From Paratrimastix pyriformis (Eukaryota > Preaxostyla > Paratrimastigidae), in contig JAPMOS010000014.1 in NCBI GenBank assembly GCA_027972325.1, positions 266,001 through 330,000 on the forward strand: a DNA stretch of 64,000 bases, written 5' to 3'. Shown in pieces: positions 11,275 through 32,100 of this stretch. Each line of letters opens with the position of its first letter. Position 1 is the first letter of the stretch. Position numbers and translations under genes: made by a program. The notes below the pieces were generated by a model. The model was not told the origin of the DNA. It searched no databases and worked only from the letters and a program-made list of their open reading frames with translations.

Positions 11275-12375
11275 TCACAGCGCGCAATCGGCCCGCACCT
11301 CCTCCAGAAAGCGTCCCAGCTCGGCCCATTGCTCGGCCTTGGGCCTGCAGAGTGTCCACAGGGCGCAGGCTCCGTGTTTGCGTGTGTCGGTCAGCTGGTG
11401 GAGCTCCTCCGTCGCCTTCGACCACCGATGTTTGCGCCGTTCCCATTCGGCCAGATGGGCTATGTACAAGTCGCGGAGGGTGGCCCGGTTCTCCGGCGCC
11501 GGGGTGATTCCGATACCAACAGCCGCAGGGGCGGACTGGCTCGGCGGAGCCGGATACTCGTCGGCCATCGTATGCCGAAGATGGGTTGGAGTGAGGTGGG
11601 TGAGCATATCGGTGAGAAAGACGTGGAGGAAGCGCCACTTCTGGACGTCAGTCCTGGGAGGGAGGGAGGGAGGGGGTCAGCGAGTGTGCCTTCAGAAAAG
11701 ATCACCCGACCTCAGCTTCATGACAGCTCGCTGGGTCGGGGGGTCCATCTCCCAAAGGGCAGGTAAAGTCCGCACAAATTCGAGCACATCTCGACCAAGC
11801 TGAGAACGATCCCAACGGCTGCTGCGCGATGGTGAGTTCAGACCTGAGATAACATTTTTTGGTTCTTTTTACAATCCTGTGCAAGAAATCGGCGAACAGA
11901 ATCCCGCAAAAAACAGGAGGTCTGGGAGAAATCAGTCTGCCAAAGATTTCCAACCAGAACCAACATCGAATAATCTGCTCGCATTCCCTTTCCCCAACTC
12001 CGGTCTTCGTTGGCGACCAAAGATGCACAAAGGGAGAGAAAATTCAACACTGACGTCGGAGGAACGGAGTACCTTTCGGCAGCATACAACTGGTCCACCG
12101 TGAAGAAAGAAGGAATGGAAAAAACGGGAGACCTCGCCGGCCCGGGCATCGATAATATTGTTGAGAGCTCTCATGAACGCTGTCTCCGGAACACCTCTGG
12201 GAAAGAGGACCCGCGAAAGGCGAGTTTGTGCGTCGCATAAAAAGGCGAAAATTGTCTCAAAGAGATCCCGCGAAACTCTTAAGCAATTGATCATATCATT
12301 GTACGGAAGCACAAGGAAAATTCTCGCCGCAACACCTTCAGGTAACTGCTCGAAATAGGATGCCAGTAGAAGAGT
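11275..12375 (-). CDS. F-box protein
   Basis: The first clear exon reads EQLPEGVAARIFLVLP, then NDMINCLRVSRDLFE, a good match to the roughly 40-residue F-box that binds Skp1 in SCF ubiquitin ligases. Later exons give RWDRSQLGRDVLEFV, ending at a GTCGGG donor, and a last exon with TDVQKWRFLHVF, then an Ala/Pro-rich linker and a helical tail ending DCAL. No known substrate-binding repeat is visible. The F-box frame is open only up to an in-frame stop near 12376 and has no upstream ATG, so the true start (possibly a short 5' exon) is unresolved. The gene is divergent from the isoaspartate methyltransferase gene. Confidence 0.55.
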
Positions 12376-12420
12376 CTATATAACAGGAGGTTGACAACAC
12401 AGGCAGGGTTTTTTGTATTC
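12372..12420 (+). promoter_or_regulatory. TATA-like box upstream of PIMT
   Basis: CTATATAA at about 12376-12383 lies roughly 40 bp before the methyltransferase ATG, in the 45-bp gap shared with the divergent F-box gene. The motif is near-palindromic and could serve either gene. Confidence 0.35.
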
Positions 12421-13306
12421 ATGTCATTGGGCCAAATCAAGCCGGCTTGGTCCTCCTACTTCTGGACGTGTCAGTCGCAACACGAGATGGTCGGACGCAA
12501 CATTACTTCAGGTGCAGGAACGTGACTTTTACTGGTCAGGTGATGGAGATGAAGAGGCAAGAGATCTTTCACAGTCCAGCAGTCGAGCAAGCCCTTCTTC
12601 TTGTGGATCGACGTAATTATGTTGGCCCAGGTTGTGAGCGCTGCTATTCGCCACACCCTCTTTCCATCGGTTACAACGTGACTATTTCGTCGCCTCAGAT
12701 CGTCTGTCGTGCCTTGTTGCCAAAATGGGCATTTGATCTGAGTCTGGTTTGCCCCCGACAGCACGCTCAAATGCTCGAGGCGACTGTGGGCTCAATTCAC
12801 GAGAACGCGAAGATCCTGGATGTGGGCTCGGGTTCGGGCTACTGTACCGCCTGTTTCGCAGCAATGGGCGGCCCTGGCTCCCACGTATGGGCAATTGATC
12901 ATGTCCCTGAGCTTGTTCGATGGGCACAGGAGGTCTCTGGCGCCCCCTTCCCCATCCCTTCCCTCCCTTCACCACCTCCCATTAGAATCTGATGCGAGCC
13001 GACGCAACCGCGGCTCTGGAGAGCCGAATCACTTTCCTTGAAGGAGATGGCCGAGAAGGCCTCCCCTCGGAGGCACCGTTCGATGTAATCCACGTCGGAG
13101 CGGCGATTCTGGACGAGGCAGAAACGGGCCCCTTGGCAGTGCTCCTGAAACAGCTCGGCCCGGGGGGTTCGCTCGTTGTGCCTGTTGCGGGGAAGATTAA
13201 GGTCTTCCGCAAGAATAATGCTGGGGAAATTTGCGCAGAGGGGGTGATCGATGCACCTTTCGTCCCCCTCACGAGTCTGGCGGCGCAGTGTCCCAAAAAG
13301 AACTGA
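12421..13306 (+). CDS. Protein-L-isoaspartate O-methyltransferase
   Basis: The enzyme repairs isoaspartyl residues by methylating them with S-adenosylmethionine. Three exons give about 260 residues. Family motifs seen are ALLLVDRRNYV, PLSIGYNVTISSPQ, the SAM loop ILDVGSGSGYCTACFA, WAIDHVPELV, FDVIHVGAA and LGPGGSLVVPV. The start at 12421 gives a short first exon (SQHEM) that joins across intron 12490-12539 (donor GTCGGA) to VMEMKRQEIF, the equivalent of the NLR..GII helix in other members. The second intron is 12933-12985 (GTCTCT). The stop is TGA. Length and motif order are normal for the family. Confidence 0.85.
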
Positions 13307-13455
13307 CTTTACGCCCTACCACACCGTTTAACAACAAAAGCGCGAAACTCCGACGATTTTGTTCATGTGCATGAAGTCTGTTGGAGTCTTCGTCTGCTGA
13401 ACCAGGGTATCACCGTCCTTGGGCCTTCCGTTGGGACCAGGGTTTGTGGGACAGC

Positions 13456-14384
13456 ATGGATGATAAATGGGCCGAACGGCGAGGTGAAACCCCGGCAAGT
13501 TTTGGGTTCCTTCCCGGGGTTGGAGGCTCTTCTGCAGCAAAACCAAAAATGAGTGAAACTGAGGCTCCTCTCGTTGATTTGTGGGCTGACGATAAGCCTC
13601 GTAAAAAGCGCGTTCGTAGGGCTTCCCCGTCCCCTTTGGTTCGGGTCCCCGCTCATTCCGCTGCGAAATCCATCTCTTATCACCCCACTGATGAGGAACA
13701 CCAAGTCTGCTTTGCCACTTCACCGTCCCCGTTTACTTCTTGCGTTTTTTCTCGCGTCCAGGCCGCGCTGGCCGTCGCAGTTGTTCATGAAAAAAAGATC
13801 GAAGCAAGACACCAAAACTACTTGACCCGGATTCCCGTCATTCGCCCCTTGAATGTGGTTGACTACCAGATTGAGGGCCTTCAAAAGATTCTCGCCGGGC
13901 AGGCCGACGGCGAGGAGGAGGAAGAGGAGGAGGAACAATCATCTACTGCCCCGACCCTGCCCAAGAAGCGCCCCGAGCGGCTCACACAGGCCGACAGGAA
14001 CCGCAAAACGCGCCAAAGGTTGCTTGAACAGGAGCAAAAGCGGTTGGCTGCGGAGAAGAAGCAGAAGCAGGAACTGCCACGGTCCGTGCTGACCGCCACC
14101 TCAACCCCTCGACCCAACGTGTGATCTCCCCTCATCAGCATGCGGCAGATGAAAAAGGAGATTTTGGCTCACGAGGAAGAGCTGCTGGCTCGGATGCAAG
14201 AACGTAAGAAGAGGAGAGCCGAACGGGCACCCCGGATCGGTCCCCTGCGGTCTGTTCTCCCTGCCTCTCGGTGGCGGTTCTCCTGACGTTGCTGGCCGGT
14301 AGGACTGATGTCGCCCCTGTCGATGTTCCTCTGACAGAAGAACTGGCCGACGATCTGGCCCATGTCAAGGTCTGATCCCCCCCC

Positions 14385-14435
<51 letters not shown>

Positions 14436-14741
14436 CGTGTTCCGCCGCACCCAATCTCACCATTCCTTCTTTTCCTGTGTGGCAGCCGGCATCCCACCTG
14501 CTGAAAGACCAGTACCGGCTCTTCCAGGAGAAGGGCATCATCGAGGCCCGAAACAAGGTGAAGTCCGTCTGCTCTTCCTGTGCTGTGGGGGGAGAGTCCC
14601 TGGGGAGGAGCAACCCCCTGAGTTCACCCTGGCTCTTCCATTCCGTTGCGCAGGCCGCACCGAAGGTACAAGCTGAAGGTGAAGAAGGTGGTCCCCAGCA
14701 AGCAGTTTTTGAAAGACATGGGCGTTGCCACCGCCCAGTAG
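13456..14741 (+). CDS. NOP53: Ribosome biogenesis protein Nop53/GLTSCR2
   Basis: Nop53 is a nucleolar factor in 60S assembly that recruits the exosome via Mtr4. Matches run along the protein: VDLWADDKPRKKRVRR, SYHPTDEEHQ (compare SYNPSFEDHQ), an acidic run of Glu, ERLTQADRNRKTRQRLLEQ (compare KKLTKAQRNR), PASHLLKDQYRLFQEKG and the C-terminal RRYKLKVKKVVPSKQF. Introns are 13705-13761 (GTCTGC), 14092-14138 (GTCCGT), one after PLR (GTCTGT), one after LAHVK (GTCTGA, with a 23-nt C run and a CA repeat) and a last one with GTCCGT. The start is uncertain between 13456 and 13549. The N-terminus is short for the family, so an upstream exon may be missing. Confidence 0.75.
14378..14432 (+). repeat. C homopolymer followed by (CA)n in Nop53 intron
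   Basis: About 23 C then about 16 CA dinucleotides lie just inside the GTCTGA donor of the fourth Nop53 intron. Confidence 0.9.
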
Positions 14742-14848
14742 GCGGACGGATGGTGCGCGTAACAAAAAAAATCTTTCATTTGGGGAAAACCTTTTAGCAG
14801 TCGTGGGCGGGGGGGTAAGCTGCACACATTAATCGGTGGGAACTGTCA

Positions 14849-15273
14849 TCACGAGGGCGCCTTGAACTTCTCGGCACGCTTCTTCAACTTTCCAACCTTC
14901 TCCCCAACATTCTTCATTTCTTTTCTGATCGCCTTTACCTTTTGGAGGTAAAACGGAATTTTGTTGAACTGCACATCGAAGATGGAAAATGAGAACGGGG
15001 AAATGCGTCACATGATGGCGCCCAGACTGTTTCAGAAATTGCAGCAAACTGTTGTTGGATATAGACAGAGCGCGCATCTTCGACTTTGAGTGCCTGGATA
15101 ACCGCGGCCTGATTTTGGGAAATCTCTTGGAGGGATTGTGTCAATGGTTCCCATGCTTCGTTTTGAATTTCCAAAAGGGAATCCGCAATCTGTTGCGTCG
15201 CCATGAGAGCGCGAGCGAGGAGGAGCCAAAAGAACCAACGGGCTGCGTCGGCAATCCGGAGAGAGAGTGACAT
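14849..15273 (-). CDS. BLOC-1 subunit 6 (pallidin)-like protein
   Basis: Two exons encode a small, mostly helical protein. The second exon reads IPFYLQKVKAIRKEM, then EKVGKLKKRAEK, closely matching the pallidin region (K...IRKEM....EK..KLKKRA). The first exon is a predicted coiled coil (QSLQEISQNQAAVIQAL). Pallidin acts in the BLOC-1 complex in endosome-to-lysosome-related-organelle traffic. The intron has donor GTCTGG and ends GTGCAG near 14984-15033. Two starts are possible: 15273 adds a hydrophobic stretch (WFFWLLLARAL) unusual for the family, while 15204 (MATQQ) gives about 101 residues. It is tail-to-tail with Nop53. Confidence 0.6.
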
Positions 15274-15294
15274 TCTTTTTGTTCGGTAGGCGTT

Positions 15295-15748
15295 CTATTT
15301 GGGGTGGTGGAGGAGATGAGGGAGGCCGGAAAAGTTTAGGGAAGCGCGATCGGCATGCTTTCGGAATAGGGAGAGGAGATTCGAGGCAATGTGGGTTAGC
15401 GGGAAGGTGTGGGATTGGGAGATCACCGCCCAGAGGCAGTGGATGACGAGAGCGTTTGTCGGGGGTTCGAGGGGTTCGAGCCTCTGGAGACGAGGATGAA
15501 CTCTGGGAGGGTGGTCTGAGGATCTGGAAGAACCAGAGGTGGCGGTGGGCATGTTGGAGAAGAGGTTGGACTGGGCAGAGGAGGAAGAGGTGGTCGGTCT
15601 GCTCCCTGGGAGCCTGGCAGAGCCGGTACCGATCGAGGGACGGGTCGCGCCGAATCAGCGCGAAGCGATGTTGGGTGGGCATGGCGTGGAATGCGAGGAG
15701 GATCAGGGTGTTCCTGAAACCGTGGGGGGTCTTGGCTGAAAAAATCAT
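15295..15748 (-). pseudogene. Possible LINE-type zf-RVT remnant
   Basis: One frame reads RRDPSLDRYRLCQ, then DHLFLLCPVQPLL, spaced like the C-terminal zinc-binding segment (LC..C....DHLF..CP) found after reverse transcriptase in non-LTR elements. A neighbouring frame has VIHCLWAVISQSHTF, like the helix that follows it. No reverse transcriptase or endonuclease domain, target-site repeat or poly-A tail was found nearby. It looks like a small isolated fragment, and it may instead be a host gene exon. Confidence 0.3.
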
Positions 15749-16184
15749 AAGGCATTAGTGCTTCGAGAGAAAGAGAATCCTGACGGAGGAACAGCAGAGG
15801 GAAAAGTGTGGAGGCAAAAACACGGAAAACCGGAAAACAAAATCGCTGTGGAATAACGGAGAAGAACGTGGTGGGGGAAGGGCCGAAACAAACGGCACAG
15901 GTTGCCCACTGGCAACGAGGCTCCGAGAATCCCAGAGCACGCGCGGGAGAAGCAGAAAATGGGGGGGGGGGGGGGGGGGGGGGGATGCAGGGGTAGAAGG
16001 GCCGGATCGAACCCAAATGTCACACAACAACCGGGGGATGGAGGAGGAGGAGGAGGAGGAGGAGGAGGAGGAGGAGGAGGAGGAGGAGGAGGAGGAGGAG
16101 GTGGTGGTGGTGGTGGTGGTGGTGGGAGGCTGAGAAGTGGGGAGGCTGAGCAATTAAGAAATTGGGTCATCGGCATGCCCCGTG
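15749..16184. other. Intergenic, simple repeats
   Basis: Between the possible LINE fragment and the histidine-kinase stop there is a G run (15961-15984) and an 80-bp (GAG)n-(GTG)n tract at 16040-16122. No gene was supported here. Confidence 0.6.
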
Positions 16185-25624
<9,440 letters not shown>

Positions 25625-26173
25625 CTGCCCTTTCGAAACCCAAAAACTGTTGGGGAGATTAGGGAGAATTACCGTCAGGGGTCATGAATGCTGGGGTTGC
25701 CGGCAGGCTGATTCTCCAACCCCGAGCCAACTCATTTGCCCTCACAATCACTCACCCTCCGCTCTCTCCCCAGCGCTGGGTCAGACGTTAGGGAACGTGG
25801 CGACTGGCGTTGTCCCGCTTGGTCAGCCGCCATCCAAGGGCGCCAAGAAAGCAAGGGGCAGCTGAATTCTGAGGCCTCGTTGGCCCGCCGCCCCCGGAGC
25901 GCGTTCCGGTTTGACCAAATCGATCAGTGCGTGTGTTGTGTCTGTTACAGAAATGCAGCGCGTCCGCGGACATGTCCACGTGTCTTGTCCATGAAGACAG
26001 AAAACATCTAGATATCTCGGGGGGGGGGGGGGGGGGGGGGGGGGGGAGGGAGGGGAGGGGGGGGGGAGGCTCCCTCCCGTCTGTGGTCGTTTTTGGAACG
26101 TGAGAAAAGGGTGGATGAGCCGATACACAGCGGTGTTCAAAAACACACACGAAATAACAACAGGCGAACGCCA
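25625..26173. other. Intergenic, probable kinase promoter and ANK-PH 3' region
   Basis: This 549-bp gap lies between the kinase ATG (25624) and the stop of the upstream same-strand gene (26174). It holds a long G-rich run (about 26019-26070). No gene was recognised. Confidence 0.5.
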
Positions 26174-29100
26174 TCAGTCGAAGCTGTCCTCCTCGAGATC
26201 CGAAGCGGGCGGGGGTGGCGGTACAGGGGGCGGTTTCTGTCCGGCCACCGAAGCCACCGCGGCCGCCACCACCGCGGCCGAACTTCGTGGGGTGCCTGCC
26301 GCCGAACTTCGTGGGGTGCCCACGGCCGAGCCCCGTGGGGTGCCGAGCTCACTACCCCGGGGCGTGTCGAGATGGGAGGCCCCCAGGGCAGCCAGCGAGG
26401 GCACCCGGGAGAATCCCTCGCGGGGTATGTCGACCCGGGGCGTGCCCGCCCCCGTCCGGGCGGGACTGTGGCTACTGCCCCGGGCAGAGGAGGCGAGGCT
26501 GGCCACCGAGCCGACCCGGGACCCGAGGAGCACCGGCCGCGGGATGCCCGGGTGCCGCGGGGACGACCGCTCGGACCCGCTGGGAGCGCCGTCGTCCGAG
26601 TGCTCGTGGGCGCTGGCGCTGGCCGTGGACTCCTCGTCCTCGTCGAGGCCGGCCTCGATCAGGGCCACGTCGATCAGCGTCTCGGTCGCCTTGTGGGACT
26701 CGTCGCACCGGAAGGGCCGCCCAGCGGCCGCCAGCAGCCCGTCCACCATGGCCACCAGCGAGCCTGCACCACCACATCCCAGGCAGGGGGAGCAGGTCGG
26801 GTATGTCAGCAGCGGATCGCGGGGGAAGCGGGAAACGGGTACCTGCACGCGTGTGCCCGATTCGGGGCACCTCAGAGCGGGGAGAGCCACACACGAATAA
26901 TGGGGGATGTGGGTATGCGAGGTGCTAGATGAGCCCCTGGCCAAAGATCTGATCGTGGCCACACACACGAAGGATGGGGTCTGATAGCCACACACACGAA
27001 TGGGGGAGGGACAGACTGCGATCGGGGGCGACCAGGTCGACGACCTCGTCCTCCTCGCCCATGATGCGGCCCGCCAGGAGGACGCTGAACGAGAGGGCCA
27101 TCTGCTCGTGGGAGGTCTTCTTGCTGGTGGCCTTCTGGAAGGTGGGCGTCTGGCGGCCCAGGATGACCTCCAGTGCCGGGGTGATAGCCACCGTCCGGGC
27201 CACGTGGCTCGGGATGGGCTGCCCGGGCGGGGGCCGCTTCTTGGCCTCGCAGCTGATCAGCGTGTGTCGGTCGTCGGCCAGCTGGTAGAAGGTGGGCACC
27301 AGCTTGGACTTGACGCACCGCTCGGCCAGGACCCCGTCCCGCTGCAGGGCGCTGATCCGCTCCTCGCGCACCTGGGCCAGGGCCGCCTCCTTGTGCTGCT
27401 CGCGGTAGTGCTTCAGCCGCGCCTGGCGCAGCGACATCCCGGGGGGCACCTCGATCTTGGCCGGGGCGGGCCGCTCGCGGGCGCGGGGCGTGGTGGCGCT
27501 GGGCGTGAGCACCGGCAGGACAAGGGGGTTTCTCGCGAGGGGGTTGGCCTGGGCCGGCGCGGCGGGTGCCGGGGTGGCGGCGGCCGGGTCGGGCAGGGCG
27601 GATGGGGGAAGGAGGGGCCGGTGGGCAAGCATGTCGGTATACTCGGTCATGGTGACCGTCCGGCCCACCAGGCCCCCGGGCAGGGCAGCCGGGGCAGTGG
27701 AGAGGCGGGGGCCGTCCGGGCCCGCTCCGTCTCGTCGCACAGGGCCGACCAGCGGCTCAGCTGGGCCGCGCCCTCCGTCGTTGCAAACCAGCTACAGGCA
27801 TGGCATGGTGGTGGGGGGAGCGAGGACCACGGCGGTGAGGACGGACGGAACACGGTGGTGGGGCGGGCGGTGGAGGGGCGGCAGACGGACCGATCCCACT
27901 GGCCCCACTCGCCCAGCAGGTCCGCCCAGCACTCGTCCCAGCGGCCCAGCATCTCCACTTCATCGGGGCTGCGTGCGGGCATACCACCCGATGCCGGGGC
28001 GGCCTCCCAGTGGTTGGGGTCCAGCCGGACGGCCCCCGTCTTGGGGTCCTCGACAATGCGCACCACTGCGGCCCCCCGATCGTCCGTCTCGGCGGCGCTG
28101 GGCGCGGGTGGGGTGCCGGCGGGGGCGCTCGGGGCTGCAGGAGCCGCGGTGACGTCGGCGGCAGCCGGGGCACTGGCGGTGATGGTGGCCGTGGGAGTGG
28201 TGATGGTGGTGGTGCTGGCGGCGACCGAGGCAGTGGTGGTGCCAGTGGTGGCGGCAGTGGCGGCAGTGGCGGCAGTGGTGGCAGTGGTGGTGCCAGTGGC
28301 GGAAGTTGGGGTGGCGGCAGTGGTGGTGGCAGTGGTGGCGGCGGCAGTTGAGGTGGCCGGGGCAGGAGCAGTGGCGGCTGTGGCCGCAGGGGTGCCGGTG
28401 CCAGCTGCCGTCCTCGGTGTGGCTGCCGCCGAGCCCCCAGCGGCCGCCTTGGAAGCGGCTCCATCTTGGGCTGTGCCTGTGGATGGTGCAGGAGCAGCGG
28501 CGGCCGCGGCGCTGGTGGGCGGATGGCCTGACGTGGCCCCGGGAGGAGCAGTCGAGGCCACGACGCCGGCAGGGGCGGCAGCAGGACCTGCGGCGGCCGC
28601 GCCGGCTGGGATGGGCGCCGATGCCGTGGCGGCTGCGAGGTTCGTGGGGTCGCCACGCGGCGCGGGGCCGGCAGAAGGGGGCGCGGGGTTGGCGGGGGGC
28701 TCAGGCCGGGGGCTCTGCCCCAGCGGAGCGTCGGCTGCCGGCAGCGGTGGGTGGGCGGGTGGGCCGGCGGGGCAGCCTCGGATCGCAGGGCACCCCGAGC
28801 AAGCGGATTGGCGGTCATTGGGCCCGACCCAGCTTGGCCGGCGACGGTGGGAGCCGAAGCGTGTGCGGGCGCGGGCGCCGGTGCGGGTGCGGGCGCCGGT
28901 GCGGGTGCAGGTGCAGGCGCGGGTGCGGGCGCCGGTGCTGGTGCTGGTGCTGGTGCTGGTGCTGGTGCAGGCGCGGGCGCGGGCGCAGGCGCGGGCGCGG
29001 GCGCAGGCGCGGGGGCAGGCGCGGGGACAGGGAGTGGTGCTGGTGTTGGTGCTGGTACAGGTGCCGGTGCAGGAGCTGGCGCCGGTGTGGGGTGGGGCTC

Positions 29101-32100
29101 GGTTCTCCGGACGGGGGTGGCGAAGATGAAAGCGGGGGCGTGCGGGGGAGGCGCCCCGCCCCGCTCGCGCTGCTGGGCGGAGTCCTCCGTCGTGGCGGCG
29201 GCGGCGGCGGGCGCGGGGGCCGCGGAGGGGGTGGGCGGCAGGGAGACGGGGACCACGGGGGGCCGGTGGAAGATGGGCGCTGAGAGGGCGGCCGCCAGCA
29301 GGTCGGATTTTGGGGCCTCCAGGGCCGGCTCGGGGAGCGCCACCGCCGTCGCCTCGTCCTCCTCCTCGGGGCCGCCGGCCACCGGGCTGCTGATGCTGCT
29401 GCCGGCCGCCAGGACCCGGGCGCTGAGGAGCGGCCAGGCGGCCGGGTCAACGTCCACATCCGGGACGGGCGGCGGGGGCATGGGGCTGGCGGGGGCCCCC
29501 AGGGAGACCAGCTGCTGGATGAAGGCCTCCTGGTGGCTGTCCAGGGCCCGCGGGGTGGTGATGGCGGTGCTGCTGTCGGGTGCATCGCCGGGGGGTGTTC
29601 CCACCGGGCTGGCGGGCGACGGCACGGCCGGGGTGGGCGTGGCTAGGGGCCCGACACTGCGCGGGGTGGGGCTGAGGTCGGCGGCCTCACCAGCGGCCAG
29701 GGGGTGGGTGGCCGTGACGGGGGGGCTGGGGGTCCAGATGGCTGGGACGGGGGTCGCCTCGACCGGGGTCATACCCACCCGCCCCAGCAGCATCTGGGCC
29801 GGGCCGCTCGGCTCGGGCGGGGTCTGTTCGACCGGGGAGGGCAGCCCCGGGGGCATCCGTGGCGGGGGCGGGGTCCGGGGGGGCGAAGACGGCGGGCTGG
29901 TCGAGCGGCCCGTTGATGGGCTGTTCGGCGGGGGCGGGAGCCCGGCGGCTCCCCCGGGGCCACGCAGGGAGACGGGGCTGGCCTGCTGCTCGGGGATCAG
30001 GTGGGGCAGCACGAGCCGGTCGAGGCGCAGGGGGGGAACCTCGGGCGGCACAATGGGCGGACTCACCGCCGGCGGCTGCGGCGAGGTGGCGGTGGCGGTG
30101 GCGGTGGCAGTGGTGGCGGGCGGCTGCTGGGAGGCGGGCTGGGGGGACCGGGCCTGGCGCTGGGCGTGCAGGAGCGAGGTGAGTGAGACCCGGCTGCGTG
30201 CCGGCGACCCTGTCGGCCCGCTCGGGGCAGCTGATGGTGGTGCTGAGGTCCCGGTGGCAGCGGGGCGGCGGAGGGGCGTGGTGGCCGAGGCCGAGGCGGG
30301 CCGGCCGGTGCTGGCGGAGGGCGGGGATGAGGCCCGAAGCGGCGTGAGGGGCGACCGGCTCACCGTCAGCCCGGCCTCCTCCTCCTTGCTGTCAGTGGGG
30401 GCGGCGGGTGGGGAGGGCGGGGCGTGGGCCGAGAGGGGCGGTGGTGAATGGGCAGCGGTGGGTGGGGTGGTGAGGTCTGGACCCAACTGGGGCGGGATGA
30501 TGAGACCAGGACAGCCCAGCCAGCGGTGATTAAATTAGCGCAGTGCCGAGCAGAAGGGGGTGTTGGCGGGACGGACAGTGCGCGCCGCTGGGCTGTCCGC
30601 AGGCGGGTGGCCAGGACGTGCTGCAGCCGCGCCGAGGCCGAGCGGAGGGCCTCCTGCGGTCCCGCGACCAGCACCCCCCGCCGCCGGGCCACCCCAACGA
30701 GCCCAGAGCAACCCGTGAGAACGCGCCACACGCACAGAAGGTCACTGCCCCAGAAGGGGACATGAGGGTGCGTGGTGGCGGACCCTGGTCTTTGCGATCT
30801 CGGCCTCGAGGCCCTCCATCCGGGTGCCCCAGGCCTGCTGCTCGGGGCTCCCCCGGGCCGCGGCGGCCGAGCTCCGGCCGGGTCTGAGGGCGTGCAGGGT
30901 GTCCGTGGCCAGGGCCTGCAGCTCGGTCGCCAGCCGGGCAAGCAGCTGACCCAGCGAGTGCTCCTCGGACCGCAGGGCCGCCTCCTCGGCCGTCAGCTGC
31001 AGCACACACGGAGACAGGCAGGCAGGCAGGCAGGCAGACATAGACACAGACACAGACACAGACAGGCACGCCAACACAGGCGCCCCACGAGCAGCAGATT
31101 GTCGCCATGGGGCGGTTTGGTGGTGTTGATGAGGCGTATGCGATGGCGGGTGGGGGCTGGATGTGTGACGGGCCGCCCAGAGGGAGGAGAGGATCCGGCC
31201 GGCCGGGGGCCGGGGGCAGGCACGGCGGGCGGGGAGGGCGGGCGGGCGACGGACGGTCCGTTCGAGGCCGCGGAGCACCTCGATCTCCTCGATGGCCTTG
31301 CGGCGGCCATCCCTGCTCAGGGGCAGGGACGCGCCGGTCGCCCCCACCGGGGCCGGGGAGGCCCCCCGCAGACCCCCGGGGGCCTGCCGGTCGGCCGGCC
31401 GGACCGCGCTCTGGCTGCGGCGGGCGCGGTCCCTGGCGCCTCCTGTGGCGGGTGGCGGCGGGGTGGCGGCGGGCGGGAGAATGTCGGCCAGCCGCAGGGT
31501 GGCCCGGGCTGCGGGGACCCCCGTCCGGGCGGGTCGCGGGGCCGACCGGCTGCGGTCGTGGCGCAGGGCGGAGGGGGTGCTGGAGGCCGGGCTGGCCGGG
31601 CCCCCCGTCCGGAGGCGTCGCCGGGTGGCCTTCTTCTTGGTCCTGCCCTTCGGGGTGGCCGGGACGGGGCCCATGAGGGGCGACAGGGAGGAGAGGAGCG
31701 AGGCCGCCGCCGAGGATGAGGCAGTGGAGGCGGCGGAGGGGCCCCGGGCGGCGGCAGCAGCGGCGGCGGTCTGCTGGACGAGTTGGAGCAGCCCGGCCGG
31801 GATGGTGACCGAGGTGCGCAGCGGGGACCCTGTTCGTGGCCGGCTGCTGGTGGCGCTACCGGGGATGGTGGTGCGGGGCGGGGAGGTCATGTAGAGCGGG
31901 CCCGAGTGGGGAGCGGCGGCGGCTGGGGTAGTGGCCCCAACCATGGTCGCCCCGCCTGACCCCCGGAGGATGGCCGGCGGTGTGGCGGTGGCGGTGGCGG
32001 TGGCGACCGGGGCGAGGGTGACGGTGGCCGTGAGGGGCCGCTGGAAGAGGGCCCCCAGAGTCCGCGGAGGGGGTGCCAGGACGGGCGTGGGCACGGGCAC

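Noticed and set aside
15456-15758. Plus-strand frame rich in Trp and Arg
   Set aside because: It is a shadow of the minus-strand zf-RVT-like fragment.
27000-30529. Very long plus-strand open frames rich in Gly, Ala and Val
   Set aside because: They are antisense shadows of the Pro/Ala-rich ANK-LRR-PH exons. Composition is pure low complexity with no domain, and the minus strand has domain-bearing exons with proper junctions.
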